From W425 sp964503235 (lineage in GTDB: Bacteria; Chloroflexota; Dehalococcoidia; Dehalococcoidales; RBG-16-60-22): a stretch of 25,684 nt of DNA. The first letter of the stretch is position 1. Every line of letters begins with the position of its first letter. Positions 7,722 to 15,153 of this stretch are shown here, one piece after another. The notes under the pieces are model-generated. The model worked only from the letters and a program-made list of their open reading frames with translations, did not search any database and was not told the origin of the DNA. The stretch lies in assembly GCA_964503235.1 (NCBI GenBank), contig CAZCZJ010000027.1, positions 1-25,684 of the forward strand. The letters run 5' to 3'. The position numbers and the translations under genes are program-made.

Positions 7722-8073
7722 TACCTCACCCCCTGACCCCCTCTCCTGACGAGGTATCACAGGAGAGGGGGAATTGTTTTTTAAGAGGGGCTTATGCCCC
7801 TCTTCGCAGGCTACTCCCNNNNNNNNNNNNNNNNNNNNNNNNNNNNNNNNNNNNNNNNNNNNNNNNNNNNNNNNNNNNNNNNNNNNNNNNNNNNNNNNNN
7901 NNNNNNNNNNNNNNNNNNAGAGGGGGAATTGTTTTTTAAGAGGGGCTTATGCCCCTCTTCGCAGGCTACTCCCTTGTGGGGATTAGGGGAAATCTTGCCG
8001 GACAGACCGAGAATGATACGAGCACGGCGGCTTGGGTGGGAATAGATAATTAAATAAAGGCGAGGGGGAGGTG
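7722..8073 (+). repeat. MITE-like palindromic repeat, copy 1 (split by an assembly gap)
   Basis: It begins TACCTCACCCCCT, followed by a 12-bp stem CCCCCTCTCCTG/CAGGAGAGGGGG (7737-7748 with 7760-7771) with AATTGTTTTTT after it, and a second stem AAGAGGGG/CCCCTCTT (7783-7804). It ends GGGTGGGAATAGATAATTAAA then GAGGGGGAGGTG, roughly an inverted match to the start. The first stem plus T-run could also terminate the CoA-transferase transcript. If the 100-N gap and one duplicated 55-mer are removed, the length is about 197 bp, close to copy 3. No gene lies in this intergenic stretch. Confidence 0.7.
7819..7918. other. 100-N scaffold gap, probably zero length
   Basis: Exactly 100 N. The 55 bases before it (7764-7818) are identical to the 55 bases after it (7919-7973), as expected when two contigs overlap by one k-mer but were joined with a default spacer. 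Reading frames drawn across it are not real. Confidence 0.9.
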
Positions 8074-8095
8074 TGGCAAGCAGCACGACAGAACA

Positions 8096-8124
8096 TTGAC
8101 TACGTGAAGAACGAGTAGTACAAT
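8096..8124 (+). promoter_or_regulatory. Sigma-70 type promoter for the flavodoxin/ferredoxin gene
   Basis: TTGACT (8096-8101) and TACAAT (8119-8124) with a 17-bp spacer, 79 bp upstream of the likely start codon and just outside the right end of repeat copy 1. Confidence 0.55.
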
Positions 8125-8202
8125 CAGGTACACCTGCGTAGCACTCCAGGATAAAGTACACCGTATCAGGGATACACAATTTGATTGGGAGGCGGCAATA
8201 AA

Positions 8203-9183
8203 ATGAAAAGTGTAGTCATTTACTATTCCCAAACGGGAAACACCAAACAGATTGCCGAGGCAATACACTCAGGGATAAGCCAGACGGGTGAGAAATGTGA
8301 TATTACCCCCTTGGAAGACGTGGATACCAAGGAAGTGCTCAATTACGAGCTAATCGGGCTGGGCTCTCCCATAATTGATTTTCAAGAGCCTGCTATTATG
8401 ACGGATTTTATGAATGACCTGCCTTCTTTGAAAGGCAGGTATGGTTTTATTTTCTGTACCCATGGTACCTGCCCGGGCGAATATATAGCCAGGACGGTAA
8501 AAGCATTAAGAAGGAAAGGCCTGACGGTTACCGGCTGGAAAGACTGGTATGGCAGCGTTTTTATTCCATATATGCCCAAGCCATACTACACCGACGGTCA
8601 TCCCGATGAAATTGATTTGAAAGAAGCCGAGGATTTCGGCAGAGAAATCGTGGAGCACACCCGGCGGATATCCCAGGGCGAGACGCGTCTCGTTCCCAGG
8701 CTACCAGGAAAGGAAAAATACGACAGGCTATATGGTATACCGCTACGCCTCCCTGATGATATTCCCGAGGATAAAAGAATATCTCAGGAGGATATGAGTA
8801 AGCTCAGACCCAGGTTGGATGTTGAAAAATGCAGATATCCTAAATGCACTATATGCGTGGACAATTGTCCCACCCATAGCATAAACCCGGCCCAATCACC
8901 GCCGATTTCTTATCAGACCTGCGGTCCCTGTCAGCTCTGGTTCTGTGAGCAGCTTTGTCCTACCGGTGCCATCGAGGTAGATTGGGAACCTGTTGCTAAA
9001 CGCGAGGAATTTTATAAATTTCTCTTTAGTCAGTTAGCCGAACCAATGAAAGCGAATAAAAAGCTCCGCCGCTATAGGAGTCTGATACCCCCTGAAGAGG
9101 AGGGCCAGGGAAAACCACTCTATAGTATTAAGAAACACCCGCGGCTCATAATGCGTAATGGTGTGGCGAGGGTACGCCGCTAG
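8203..9183 (+). CDS. EFR1-type protein: flavodoxin domain fused to a two-[4Fe-4S] ferredoxin
   Basis: A 326-residue electron carrier. Residues 1-160 are flavodoxin-like, with the FMN phosphate loop SQTGNTKQ near the N-terminus and GSPIIDF and FCTHGTCPGEY further on. Two cysteine clusters follow: Cys210-x4-Cys-x2-Cys-x3-CysPro and Cys240-x2-Cys-x4-Cys-x3-CysPro, slightly unusual spacings that should hold two [4Fe-4S] clusters. Start: an upstream in-frame codon at 8185 overlaps the ribosome site, whereas ATG at 8203 has GGGAGG about 12 bases upstream, so 8203 is preferred. The gene is monocistronic behind its own promoter. It should pass low-potential electrons inside the cell; its partner is not evident. 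Confidence 0.85.
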   Translation: MKSVVIYYSQTGNTKQIAEAIHSGISQTGEKCDITPLEDVDTKEVLNYELIGLGSPIIDFQEPAIMTDFMNDLPSLKGRYGFIFCTHGTCPGEYIARTVKALRRKGLTVTGWKDWYGSVFIPYMPKPYYTDGHPDEIDLKEAEDFGREIVEHTRRISQGETRLVPRLPGKEKYDRLYGIPLRLPDDIPEDKRISQEDMSKLRPRLDVEKCRYPKCTICVDNCPTHSINPAQSPPISYQTCGPCQLWFCEQLCPTGAIEVDWEPVAKREEFYKFLFSQLAEPMKANKKLRRYRSLIPPEEEGQGKPLYSIKKHPRLIMRNGVARVRR

Positions 9184-9264
9184 CCACCCAAATTACTCCC
9201 CAGCCAGATGCAAACAATACCTTTGCAGGTTGCAGTTGCCCCATTTATTGAGTAGTATTATTAG

Positions 9265-9606
9265 GTGGAATTAAACGAGCTTCTGGATTTCGCGGTGCCT
9301 TTCGCCCAACAGTTTCCGGCGCTCCGGGCTGTCGCCGGATTTATCATCGTTTTCTTTTTACCCGGTTTTGCATGTACTTTCGTCTTTTTTAACCGTGTAA
9401 GCGTCATCGAAAGAATCGTCCTGTCGATGGGACTGTCCATCGCCATCGTCACGCTGGGAGTTCTTGTCCTGCATGTCCTTTTCGGAATGACAATAACCGG
9501 CTCTACCTCGCTGATAACTATCGCGGTAATAATCGTCCTGGCTGTAATAACTTACTTTATAAAAAGGTATATCGTAAAACGGATGAAGGCTTCCGGTGGG
9601 GACTAA
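9265..9606 (+). CDS. DUF1616-like small membrane protein
   Basis: A 113-residue protein with three hydrophobic segments (about residues 19-42, 47-71 and 80-99) and a basic C-terminus. The pattern RAVAGFIIVFFLPGFACTF, then ERIVLSMGLSIAIV, resembles the N-terminal membrane part of DUF1616 proteins, which are usually longer. The start is GTG with no strong ribosome site; a weak promoter (TTGCAG, 17 bp, TAGTAT) ends only about 8 bp upstream, so the message might be nearly leaderless. The stop abuts the next gene's ATG (TAAATG), implying translational coupling. Function unknown. Confidence 0.65.
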   Translation: MELNELLDFAVPFAQQFPALRAVAGFIIVFFLPGFACTFVFFNRVSVIERIVLSMGLSIAIVTLGVLVLHVLFGMTITGSTSLITIAVIIVLAVITYFIKRYIVKRMKASGGD

Positions 9607-10788
9607 ATGTACGACATAACCGTGGTGGGCGGCGGCCCGATAGGAAGCTATACCGCCGGCCGACTCGCCGAAATGGGACACAGTGTGCTGGTCCTGGAGA
9701 AGAAACCGCGGGCGGGAGAGGCTGTCTGCTGCACGGGTATAGTGGGCATAGAATGCGTTAAAACGTTTAACATCGAAGACAGGCTGATTCTCAGGAAGGT
9801 CAACAGCGCCAGCCTCTTTCCACCCTCGGGCAAGCCGCTTTTTATCCAGCGCGAAGAGACGCAGGCCTGTATCCTCGACCGGGTGGCATTCGATATCGCC
9901 ATGGCGGAGCGCGCGCAGGCAGTCGGCGCCGAATATTTTGTAAATAGCAGGGTAACGGATATCAGCGTAACCAAAGAAGGCGTTACCGTCAACGTATCGG
10001 ACCGAGGCAAATATACGGAAATACAGTCGAAAGCGGTGGTAATCGCCACCGGATTCGCGCCCAGCTTTCTCCAGAGACTGGAGCTGGGTACCTACGGCGA
10101 TTTCACGATCGGCGTTCAGGTAGAGATAGAGACCACCGGTATCGAAAAAATCGAGGTATATTTCGGCAACACGGCGCCCGGATTTTTCTCCTGGATAGTG
10201 CCAACGACACCGCCCCTGGCGCGCATCGGACTCCTGATGCGAAAGACGCCGGGAATCTACCTGCGAAAGTGGCTGAAGCAGCTGGAAAATGAGGGGAAAA
10301 TTATGACTCACAAGGCAGAACCGAACTTCGGGGCCATCCCTCTCAAGCCGCTGCCGCGCACCTATGGCCAACGCCTGATAGCGGTCGGGGACGCGGCCGG
10401 GCAGGTAAAGCCCACCAGCGGCGGCGGGATTTACTACGGTCTGCTCAGCGCCGAGATAGCTGCCGAGACGCTGCACGGAGCTCTCGAAGACGGCGACCTT
10501 TCCGCCAGAAGAATGGCGCGTTACGAGCGGGGCTGGAAAAAGAAGCTGGGACGGGAACTCACCGTGGGCTACTGGGCGAGAAGGATATTCGAACGGCTCA
10601 GCGAGAAGCAAATCGATCGTATATTCGAGATAGTAAGGTCGGGCAATATCGACGAAGCCATGCTGAAAGCCAAAGACCTCTCATTCGACTGGCACAGCAA
10701 GATGATAATACGTCTGCTAAGATACCAGATGGTAGCCAGAACAATGAACATTTTACGAATGCCGTTCCGGTCTTCTAGTATTGAGTGA
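9607..10788 (+). CDS. FAD-dependent geranylgeranyl-reductase-family oxidoreductase
   Basis: A 393-residue flavoprotein. It has an N-terminal Rossmann loop VVGGGPIGSYTAGRL (6-20) with the ribose-binding Glu31, a Cys-Cys pair in the GEAVCCTGIV segment, and the second FAD motif AVGDAAGQVKPTSGGG (259-274). This combination marks the geranylgeranyl reductase family, which saturates isoprenoid chains in lipids or quinones, or acts on related hydrophobic substrates. It is read directly after a small membrane protein with no gap, suggesting work at the membrane. A role in menaquinone side-chain saturation is possible but unproven. Length is typical. Confidence 0.83.
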   Translation: MYDITVVGGGPIGSYTAGRLAEMGHSVLVLEKKPRAGEAVCCTGIVGIECVKTFNIEDRLILRKVNSASLFPPSGKPLFIQREETQACILDRVAFDIAMAERAQAVGAEYFVNSRVTDISVTKEGVTVNVSDRGKYTEIQSKAVVIATGFAPSFLQRLELGTYGDFTIGVQVEIETTGIEKIEVYFGNTAPGFFSWIVPTTPPLARIGLLMRKTPGIYLRKWLKQLENEGKIMTHKAEPNFGAIPLKPLPRTYGQRLIAVGDAAGQVKPTSGGGIYYGLLSAEIAAETLHGALEDGDLSARRMARYERGWKKKLGRELTVGYWARRIFERLSEKQIDRIFEIVRSGNIDEAMLKAKDLSFDWHSKMIIRLLRYQMVARTMNILRMPFRSSSIE

Positions 10789-10796
10789 TAGAGTAT

Positions 10797-10862
10797 AAAT
10801 CCCCCTTTACGAAAGGGGGAAACCGGTTGAGTGGTAATTAACGGACGGGGAAAAGGGGATTT
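10797..10862. repeat. Small nested palindromic element
   Basis: An outer inverted repeat AAATCCCC (10797-10804) / GGGGATTT (10855-10862) encloses a perfect hairpin CCCCCTTTacgAAAGGGGG (10801-10819). There is no T-run after the hairpin, so it is a poor terminator by itself. It abuts repeat copy 2. Confidence 0.55.
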
Positions 10863-10866
10863 TATT

Positions 10867-11161
10867 TACCTCACCCCCTTGGTCCCCCTCTCCAAACTGC
10901 ATCACCGAATGTAAACCTTTATTATTTGTTTGGAGAGGGGGAAGAGGTGTTGAGAGGGGGCTGCCCCCTTCTCGCTTCGCACTCCCCGGTGGATAATCAG
11001 GGAAATCCTACTAGACAACGGACGATGGTACAGTGCGGTAGGGTGGGAATTCTTCGACAGGTTCAGAGTGAGTGGAGGGGTGGGGCGGTCTATTATAAGG
11101 AAACGGGCAGGATGCTCATGGGCGGTTGGGTGGGAATAGATATCTAAAATGGGGGGTGGTG
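10867..11161 (+). repeat. MITE-like palindromic repeat, copy 2
   Basis: Begins TACCTCACCCCCTT and ends GGGGGGTGGTG, giving imperfect terminal inverted repeats. The first stem is CCCCCTCTCCAAAC/GTTTGGAGAGGGGG (10884-10897 with 10928-10941); compared with copies 1 and 3 the inner pairs have changed on both sides together. A second stem AGGGGGctgCCCCCT follows. The right-hand block GGGTGGGAATAGATATCTAAAA matches copies 1 and 3. Copy 2 is about 80-100 bp longer than the others. No supported gene lies in this 430-bp intergenic stretch. Confidence 0.7.
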
Positions 11162-11163
11162 CG

Positions 11164-11193
11164 TTGACGGGTAGCACGATTACTTACTAGAAT
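11164..11193 (+). promoter_or_regulatory. Probable promoter for the GreA-like gene
   Basis: TTGACG (11164-11169) and TAGAAT (11188-11193) with an 18-bp spacer, 29 bp before the ATG and immediately outside repeat copy 2. Confidence 0.5.
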
Positions 11194-11221
11194 AGAATAA
11201 CATCGATACGGGGAGAGACAG

Positions 11222-12031
11222 ATGGTAAACAGCAGCAGCCAGATTCCCAGCCTGGGCGAAGCCGCCGCCAAGTTCCTGGCGACACTATCGGCAGAGAAGC
11301 GGGAGGTCAGCCAGCCAGAGGTCTATAAATTCGCCCGGTGGTACGGCTGGGACAGGTCTTTTAGCCGACTGGCGCCACCCGATGTTGCCGGTTACGCCGA
11401 GCAGCTATCCCTTTCGGATACCGACTATACCAAGAAGCTGGAATATGTACGGGCTTTCCTGGCTTACGGTAAGAAAGCGGGGTGGAGTCAGACGAATCTG
11501 GCCACTCACCTGAAGACGAAAAAATCCAAGTCCGGACCGAAAGCGACCGGCCGACATAGCCAGCGGGAAGTCATCTCCCTGACACGAGAGCGTTACGAGG
11601 AAATAGAAATCGAGCTTGCCAACCTCAAGACGAGAAGTCGGGACCTGATAAGCGAAATACAACGAGCTGCCGCCGACAAGGACTTCCGCGAGAATGCGCC
11701 GCTGGCGGCTGCCCGAGAAGAACGGGGACACGTGGAGGGGAGAATAAAAGAACTGGGGGAAGCCCTGAAATCCGCGGAAATCCTCGAAGAGAAAAAAGAA
11801 CCCGCCCTGAAGACGGGGGTGGGCGATACCATCATCCTCCAAGACCTGTCCTCCGGGGAAGAACTGCGTTACATGATAGTAGACCCGCGTGAGGTAGACC
11901 CAAGTCGCGGCAAGATATCGAGAGCCTCACCGATGGGCAAGGCGCTCATCGGGCGGCGTAACGGGGATACGGTAGAGATATCGGTACGGGCGGGAAAGCT
12001 GCGGTACCGGATTGAACGGATAGAGCGCTGA
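11222..12031 (+). CDS. GreA/GreB-like transcript-cleavage factor with an extra N-terminal helical domain
   Basis: A 269-residue protein, against about 158 for ordinary GreA. Residues 115-190 match the GreA coiled coil, including the tip: Asp154-Phe-Arg-Glu157-Asn-Ala, the acidic pair that holds the catalytic metal, then AAAREERGHVEGRIKEL. Residues 195-269 match the C-terminal domain that binds RNA polymerase (GDTIILQDLSSGEELRY to SPMGKALIGRRNGD). Residues 10-95 are an additional helical domain (FLATLSAEKREVSQPEVYKF; YVRAFLAYGKKAGW) that looks like the SAM-like core-binding domain of tyrosine integrases, joined by a basic Lys/Ser-rich linker. It could bring nucleic-acid binding to the factor. 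Start ATG behind GGGGAGAG. It lies 23 bp upstream of tRNA-Ala. Confidence 0.85.
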   Translation: MVNSSSQIPSLGEAAAKFLATLSAEKREVSQPEVYKFARWYGWDRSFSRLAPPDVAGYAEQLSLSDTDYTKKLEYVRAFLAYGKKAGWSQTNLATHLKTKKSKSGPKATGRHSQREVISLTRERYEEIEIELANLKTRSRDLISEIQRAAADKDFRENAPLAAAREERGHVEGRIKELGEALKSAEILEEKKEPALKTGVGDTIILQDLSSGEELRYMIVDPREVDPSRGKISRASPMGKALIGRRNGDTVEISVRAGKLRYRIERIER

Positions 12032-12054
12032 TATATGGTATAATACGGAGTCAC

Positions 12055-12127
12055 GGGGATATAGCTCAGCTGGGAGAGCGCCGCGTTCGCATCGCGGAGG
12101 TCGGGGGTTCGAATCCCCCTATCTCCA
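12055..12127 (+). tRNA. tRNA-Ala(CGC)
   Basis: A complete 73-base cloverleaf: acceptor GGGGATA/TATCTCC (one G-U pair), D-arm with GCTC/GAGC, anticodon stem CCGCG/CGCGG with loop TTCGCAT (12086-12092) giving CGC, variable AGGTC, T-arm GGGGG-TTCGAAT-CCCCC, discriminator A at 12127. CCA is not encoded, unlike the tRNA-Pro at the window start. The opposite strand gives a spurious protein often annotated over such tRNAs. Confidence 0.95.
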
Positions 12128-12131
12128 CTTG

Positions 12132-12306
12132 GGGTGTCAATAGGCAGAACTCCCAATGTCTCTGTCTTCTTCCCATCCGGGGGAACCGGTAGATTATAGT
12201 ACAGCTTCACCCTCTCTGTCTTCCATACCCTTGTCAGCCTTCGTTCGAGCGCTCTGACCAAACTTTTTGTCAGTTTTTTCCGCGGTTTGCCGCCAAGGTT
12301 GCCGCC
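12132..12306 (-). pseudogene. Possible C-terminal remnant of a site-specific recombinase
   Basis: On the minus strand an open stretch bounded upstream by TAG (12307-12309) reads ..LERRLTRVWKTERVKLYYNL followed by PVPPDGKKTE, and runs on into the antisense of the tRNA. The 'VKLYYNLPVPPDG' style resembles the tail of serine recombinases that insert beside tRNA genes. No start or catalytic part remains. This is recognition by resemblance only; the stretch may equally be noncoding. Confidence 0.25.
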
Positions 12307-12323
12307 CTAGCGGTTTCAACTAT

Positions 12324-13184
12324 CTAGTAAGCAGTAACGCCTAAAACGGCATCGAACCCCGGTATTGGGATTCTTTTAAGATTGCCGAATGTAGCTGTGC
12401 TGATAAGGTTATACTGAGGCACGGCGCTGGGGGGAAGGGACACGTCGCGGGCGGGATAGACCATCGATTCCAGGATAACCTCGCGGGTGACCTCGCCTTC
12501 TTCGCTGATAGCGGCCAGCATACTGAGCGTTGTTAATCCAAAAACAAAGGCGATGGCAAAGAGAAAATCATATCCAATGATACTGAGGGCAGGTAGCTCC
12601 AGAAAACTCTCCGGTGACATCCAGGAAAGTGTCAGGTTGAGCTGCCTGGTAGAAAAGAAAGCAGCCCCCAGACTGAATACCATGCCCATTACTGTAGCTA
12701 GAGCCAGTCGTCTTGAGAAGAACTGGCGGAGTATTGTTTGCGGTATCAGGTCCCGAATCCAGCCGTTCCAGGCAGTATTGCATACGGCTGATAAAATACC
12801 GCGAAAGGTCATTAACAAGAGTAATACACTTATGGCGCCTTTACCGGGAACATCCATGAAAAGGGGTATCAAATCCATCGGTATCCATAACAACTAGGCC
12901 GGAAACCAGGCCGATACGGCTATGAGTTTACGCCGCCTGACGTGTTCCACCAGCCAGATGGAAGGAATCTGTACAACCTGCATGGCGAAGGGCAAAGCCG
13001 CCAGGATACCTATTTGCAGGTTACTTGTTCCCAGGACGAGGGCGAAGGCGGTTAGAAAGCCGCTGGTGGTGATGCTGAAAAAGACCATGGAAAAACCGCC
13101 CTCCAGGGCAAGCCAGCGTAGACCACGAGAAAGGTCTTTTTCAGATATGGTAGGTTTGGGTGCCAGAAATTTTAGTAATCCCAT
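12324..13184 (-). pseudogene. MFS transporter, interrupted by an in-frame amber codon and truncated
   Basis: From ATG at 13184 the frame codes 96 residues typical of an MFS N-terminus (transmembrane segments around GFSMVFFSITTSGFLTAFAL; LQIGILAALPFAMQVVQIPS; then VEHVRRRKLIAV, the loop 2-3 basic motif). It then meets TAG (complement of 12894-12896). The same frame continues for 189 more codons with further membrane segments and the AVCNTAWNGWIRDLIP signature. Together this is 286 codons, well short of the usual 400 or more, so the C-terminal half is missing as well. It faces the tRNA-Ala junction, where an insertion or deletion may have removed the rest. A sequencing error could explain the TAG but not the lost end. 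Confidence 0.75.
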
Positions 13185-13263
13185 ATTTAATTATCCGGTA
13201 TCCAGATAAGAAAAACACCGTAAATATTAATATTACGCCAAATCAGATATTATGACTAAAGGT

Positions 13264-13575
13264 TTATATTCCAGAGGTTTCTTTACTTTTTTTCTTCCGT
13301 CTTCTCCAGCCGATGACTTCGAGGAGGTCACCGATGGCCTTGTCATGTTGGATTTCGTGTCGCATCGGCATATCAACATCCACCCAGTACCTCAGACGGC
13401 GTCCCTCTCGCTTCTTGGTAATATATTCATCAATTTCGAGGTCATTGATGATATTACGGGTTGCCTTTTCGGTAATTCCTATGGTAGAAGCTATTTCCCT
13501 GGCTGTAATCCTGGGATGCTGGGCAATTATACATAATACGAGAGCATGGTTAGTTAAAAATTTCCATCCCGGCAT
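13264..13575 (-). CDS. Winged helix-turn-helix regulator (MarR/ArsR-like)
   Basis: A 103-residue DNA-binding protein. Residues 6-70 form a winged helix: FLTNHALVLCIIAQHPRITA, then the recognition part REIASTIGITEKATRNIIND, then a wing KKREGRRLRYWVD. The C-terminus is a basic tail. A strong ribosome site (GAGGAGGG) precedes the ATG. It is transcribed away from the lysine-aminomutase operon, sharing a 198-bp control region with a promoter and a palindrome, so it is a good candidate regulator of that operon and of itself. No cysteine or histidine cluster suggests metal sensing; the signal is unknown. Confidence 0.82.
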   Translation of the reverse strand: MPGWKFLTNHALVLCIIAQHPRITAREIASTIGITEKATRNIINDLEIDEYITKKREGRRLRYWVDVDMPMRHEIQHDKAIGDLLEVIGWRRRKKKSKETSGI

Positions 13576-13633
13576 GATAATCCCTCCTCGGATTTTGTTA
13601 GGGTACCAAGTACAAAAATATTTATAAAAACTA

Positions 13634-13661
13634 TTGACAAATTCCGCTAATATCGTATAAT
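13634..13661 (+). promoter_or_regulatory. Consensus promoter of the lysine-aminomutase operon
   Basis: A perfect TTGACA (13634-13639) and a perfect TATAAT (13656-13661) with 16-bp spacing. Transcription should begin near 13668, about 105 bp before the first codon. It is the strongest promoter match in the window. Confidence 0.78.
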
Positions 13662-13667
13662 TAATTT

Positions 13668-13683
13668 AGGAATAATAATTCCT
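13668..13683. promoter_or_regulatory. Palindromic operator overlapping the predicted transcription start
   Basis: AGGAAT-AATA-ATTCCT is a perfect 6-bp inverted repeat with a 4-bp centre. The symmetry extends outward to TTTAGGAAT...ATTCCTGAA with one mismatch. It begins about 6 bp after the -10 box, where a bound dimer would block initiation. The divergent winged-helix protein is the natural candidate ligand. Confidence 0.6.
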
Positions 13684-13717
13684 GAATATTATAACATGAA
13701 TAAAAGGTGATTACAAC

Positions 13718-13732
13718 AGGCCCTGCGGGCCT
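13718..13732 (+). terminator. Leader hairpin, possible attenuator
   Basis: AGGCCC-TGC-GGGCCT followed by CATTTTAATT lies in the untranslated leader between promoter and first gene. The stem is short and GC-rich with a broken four-T run, so it may pause or partly terminate transcription. No leader peptide or known riboswitch was recognised. Confidence 0.35.
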
Positions 13733-13773
13733 CATTTTAATTGGCAATATTTTAACTTGAACGAAAAGGAGCG

Positions 13774-15153
13774 TTGCGAAAGGAAAAATTGAATAGAGCA
13801 CCGGTGACGGTTACAGCAAAATCTGCTCCCGCTTCTCCCAGAGTCACCACCAGGACCCAACTCCGTAGTAATATCAGCGCGGAGTCTCCCGTCGAACAGG
13901 TATGTTCACCTACTGCCCAGGAAGAACCTCCCGGTAAGCACGGCACCGGTAGAGAAAAATTTTTCCGCGGCGTTCCCGATAGCTGCTGGAACGACTGGAA
14001 GTGGCACTTTAGGAACCGCATCACGACCATCGAACAGCTTAGCCATTATATCCCGATTTCCTCCGAAGAAAAGTCTCAACTTGAAATGGTTGCCAAACGC
14101 TACCCGCTGGCTATCACACCCTATTATCTGTCACTCATTGACCCCGATGACCCGGATGACCCGGTACGGAAACAAGCGGTACCCTCAGTAATGGAAACAT
14201 CCATGAGTTTCCTGGGAATGGAAGACCCTTTAGGAGAGAAGGAGGACTCAGCAGTCCCGGGGCTGGTCCACCGCTATCCTGACCGGGTGCTGATGGTCCT
14301 TACCGATATCTGTCCCATGCTTTGCCGGCACTGCACGCGTAAAAGAGAATGGCGTCATGGTGTCTGGACGCGTACCGATAGCGAAATTGAAAGGATGCTT
14401 GACTACATACGGAATAATAGTTGTATCCGGGACGTAATTATCTCCGGTGGCGACCCCCTGACGCTTTCAACGCAGCACTTGGGAAATATCCTTTCCAAAC
14501 TCAGGGAAATAAAGCATATTGAAATAATACGTATCGGCTCCAGGTTTCCCGTGGTGCTGCCGCAGAGGATTGACAAGGAGTTGTGTGCCGTACTGGCGAA
14601 GTACGGCCCTATCTGGTTTAATACCCACTTCAATCACCCCCATGAGCTTACCCCGGAGGCTATAGATGCCTGCGACCGATTACTACGCAGCGGGATACCG
14701 GTGAACAACCAGTCGGTGCTGCTGCGGGGTGTCAATGATTCCGTGGAGATAATGACCGAGCTGTGCCATGGCTTACTCAAGGCTAAGGTTCGCCCTTACT
14801 ATCTTTTCCAGTGCGACGAAGTACAGGGCACGGAGCACCTGCGTACGCCGGTAGAAGTGGGGGTCGGTATAATCGAAGGCATGCGCGGTCATACCTCGGG
14901 TCTGGCCGTACCGACCTTTGTCGTCGACCTGGTGCAGGGCGGTGGCAAAGTCCCGCTGCAGCCGAACTATGTCCTGTCGATGACCGATGAAGAGCTTCTA
15001 TTAAAGAACTACGAGGGACATGTGTATCGGTATCGTAATCCGAACCCGCAATCTCATGTGGGGGAAATACAACCGGTAGAGACAGTTAGCGGTGCCGTCG
15101 AGAGCCTGCTGGCGGAGGCCGCGCCGGTTATGGTTAAAAGAAGGAGAAACTGA
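13774..15153 (+). CDS. kamA: L-lysine 2,3-aminomutase (KamA-type radical SAM enzyme)
   Basis: A 459-residue radical SAM/PLP enzyme that would convert L-lysine to L-beta-lysine. The cluster motif is Cys180-PML-Cys184-RH-Cys187. The PLP lysine is Lys392 in GGGKVPL. The two acids that hold the substrate side-chain amine are present: Asp348 (FQCDE) and Asp385 (VVDLV). Glutamate-type relatives differ at these places, so lysine is well supported. DPVRKQAVP provides the carboxylate-binding Arg. About 70 N-terminal residues are extra and low in complexity, and the C-terminal CxCxxC zinc motif of the clostridial enzyme is missing. Start is uncertain: TTG at 13774 has AAGGAG very close; TTG at 13789 has AAAGGA. 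It overlaps the next gene by one base. Confidence 0.9.
   Translation: MRKEKLNRAPVTVTAKSAPASPRVTTRTQLRSNISAESPVEQVCSPTAQEEPPGKHGTGREKFFRGVPDSCWNDWKWHFRNRITTIEQLSHYIPISSEEKSQLEMVAKRYPLAITPYYLSLIDPDDPDDPVRKQAVPSVMETSMSFLGMEDPLGEKEDSAVPGLVHRYPDRVLMVLTDICPMLCRHCTRKREWRHGVWTRTDSEIERMLDYIRNNSCIRDVIISGGDPLTLSTQHLGNILSKLREIKHIEIIRIGSRFPVVLPQRIDKELCAVLAKYGPIWFNTHFNHPHELTPEAIDACDRLLRSGIPVNNQSVLLRGVNDSVEIMTELCHGLLKAKVRPYYLFQCDEVQGTEHLRTPVEVGVGIIEGMRGHTSGLAVPTFVVDLVQGGGKVPLQPNYVLSMTDEELLLKNYEGHVYRYRNPNPQSHVGEIQPVETVSGAVESLLAEAAPVMVKRRRN

Noticed and set aside
7774..8179. Several reading frames running through the N gap
   Set aside because: They are built on unknown bases and palindromic repeat sequence.
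9358..10611. 417-codon open frame on the minus strand
   Set aside because: It lies opposite the membrane-protein and flavoprotein genes, has no recognisable domain or ribosome site, and its composition is that of an antisense shadow.
11869..12261. 130-residue protein on the minus strand with GIRTPDLRDANAALSQLSYI
   Set aside because: That phrase is the well-known false protein made by reading tRNA-Ala backwards. Only the part beyond the tRNA was kept, as a low-confidence remnant.
12894..12896. TAG read as pyrrolysine in the MFS gene
   Set aside because: No pyl genes or conserved context are visible, and the gene is truncated anyway, so decay is simpler.
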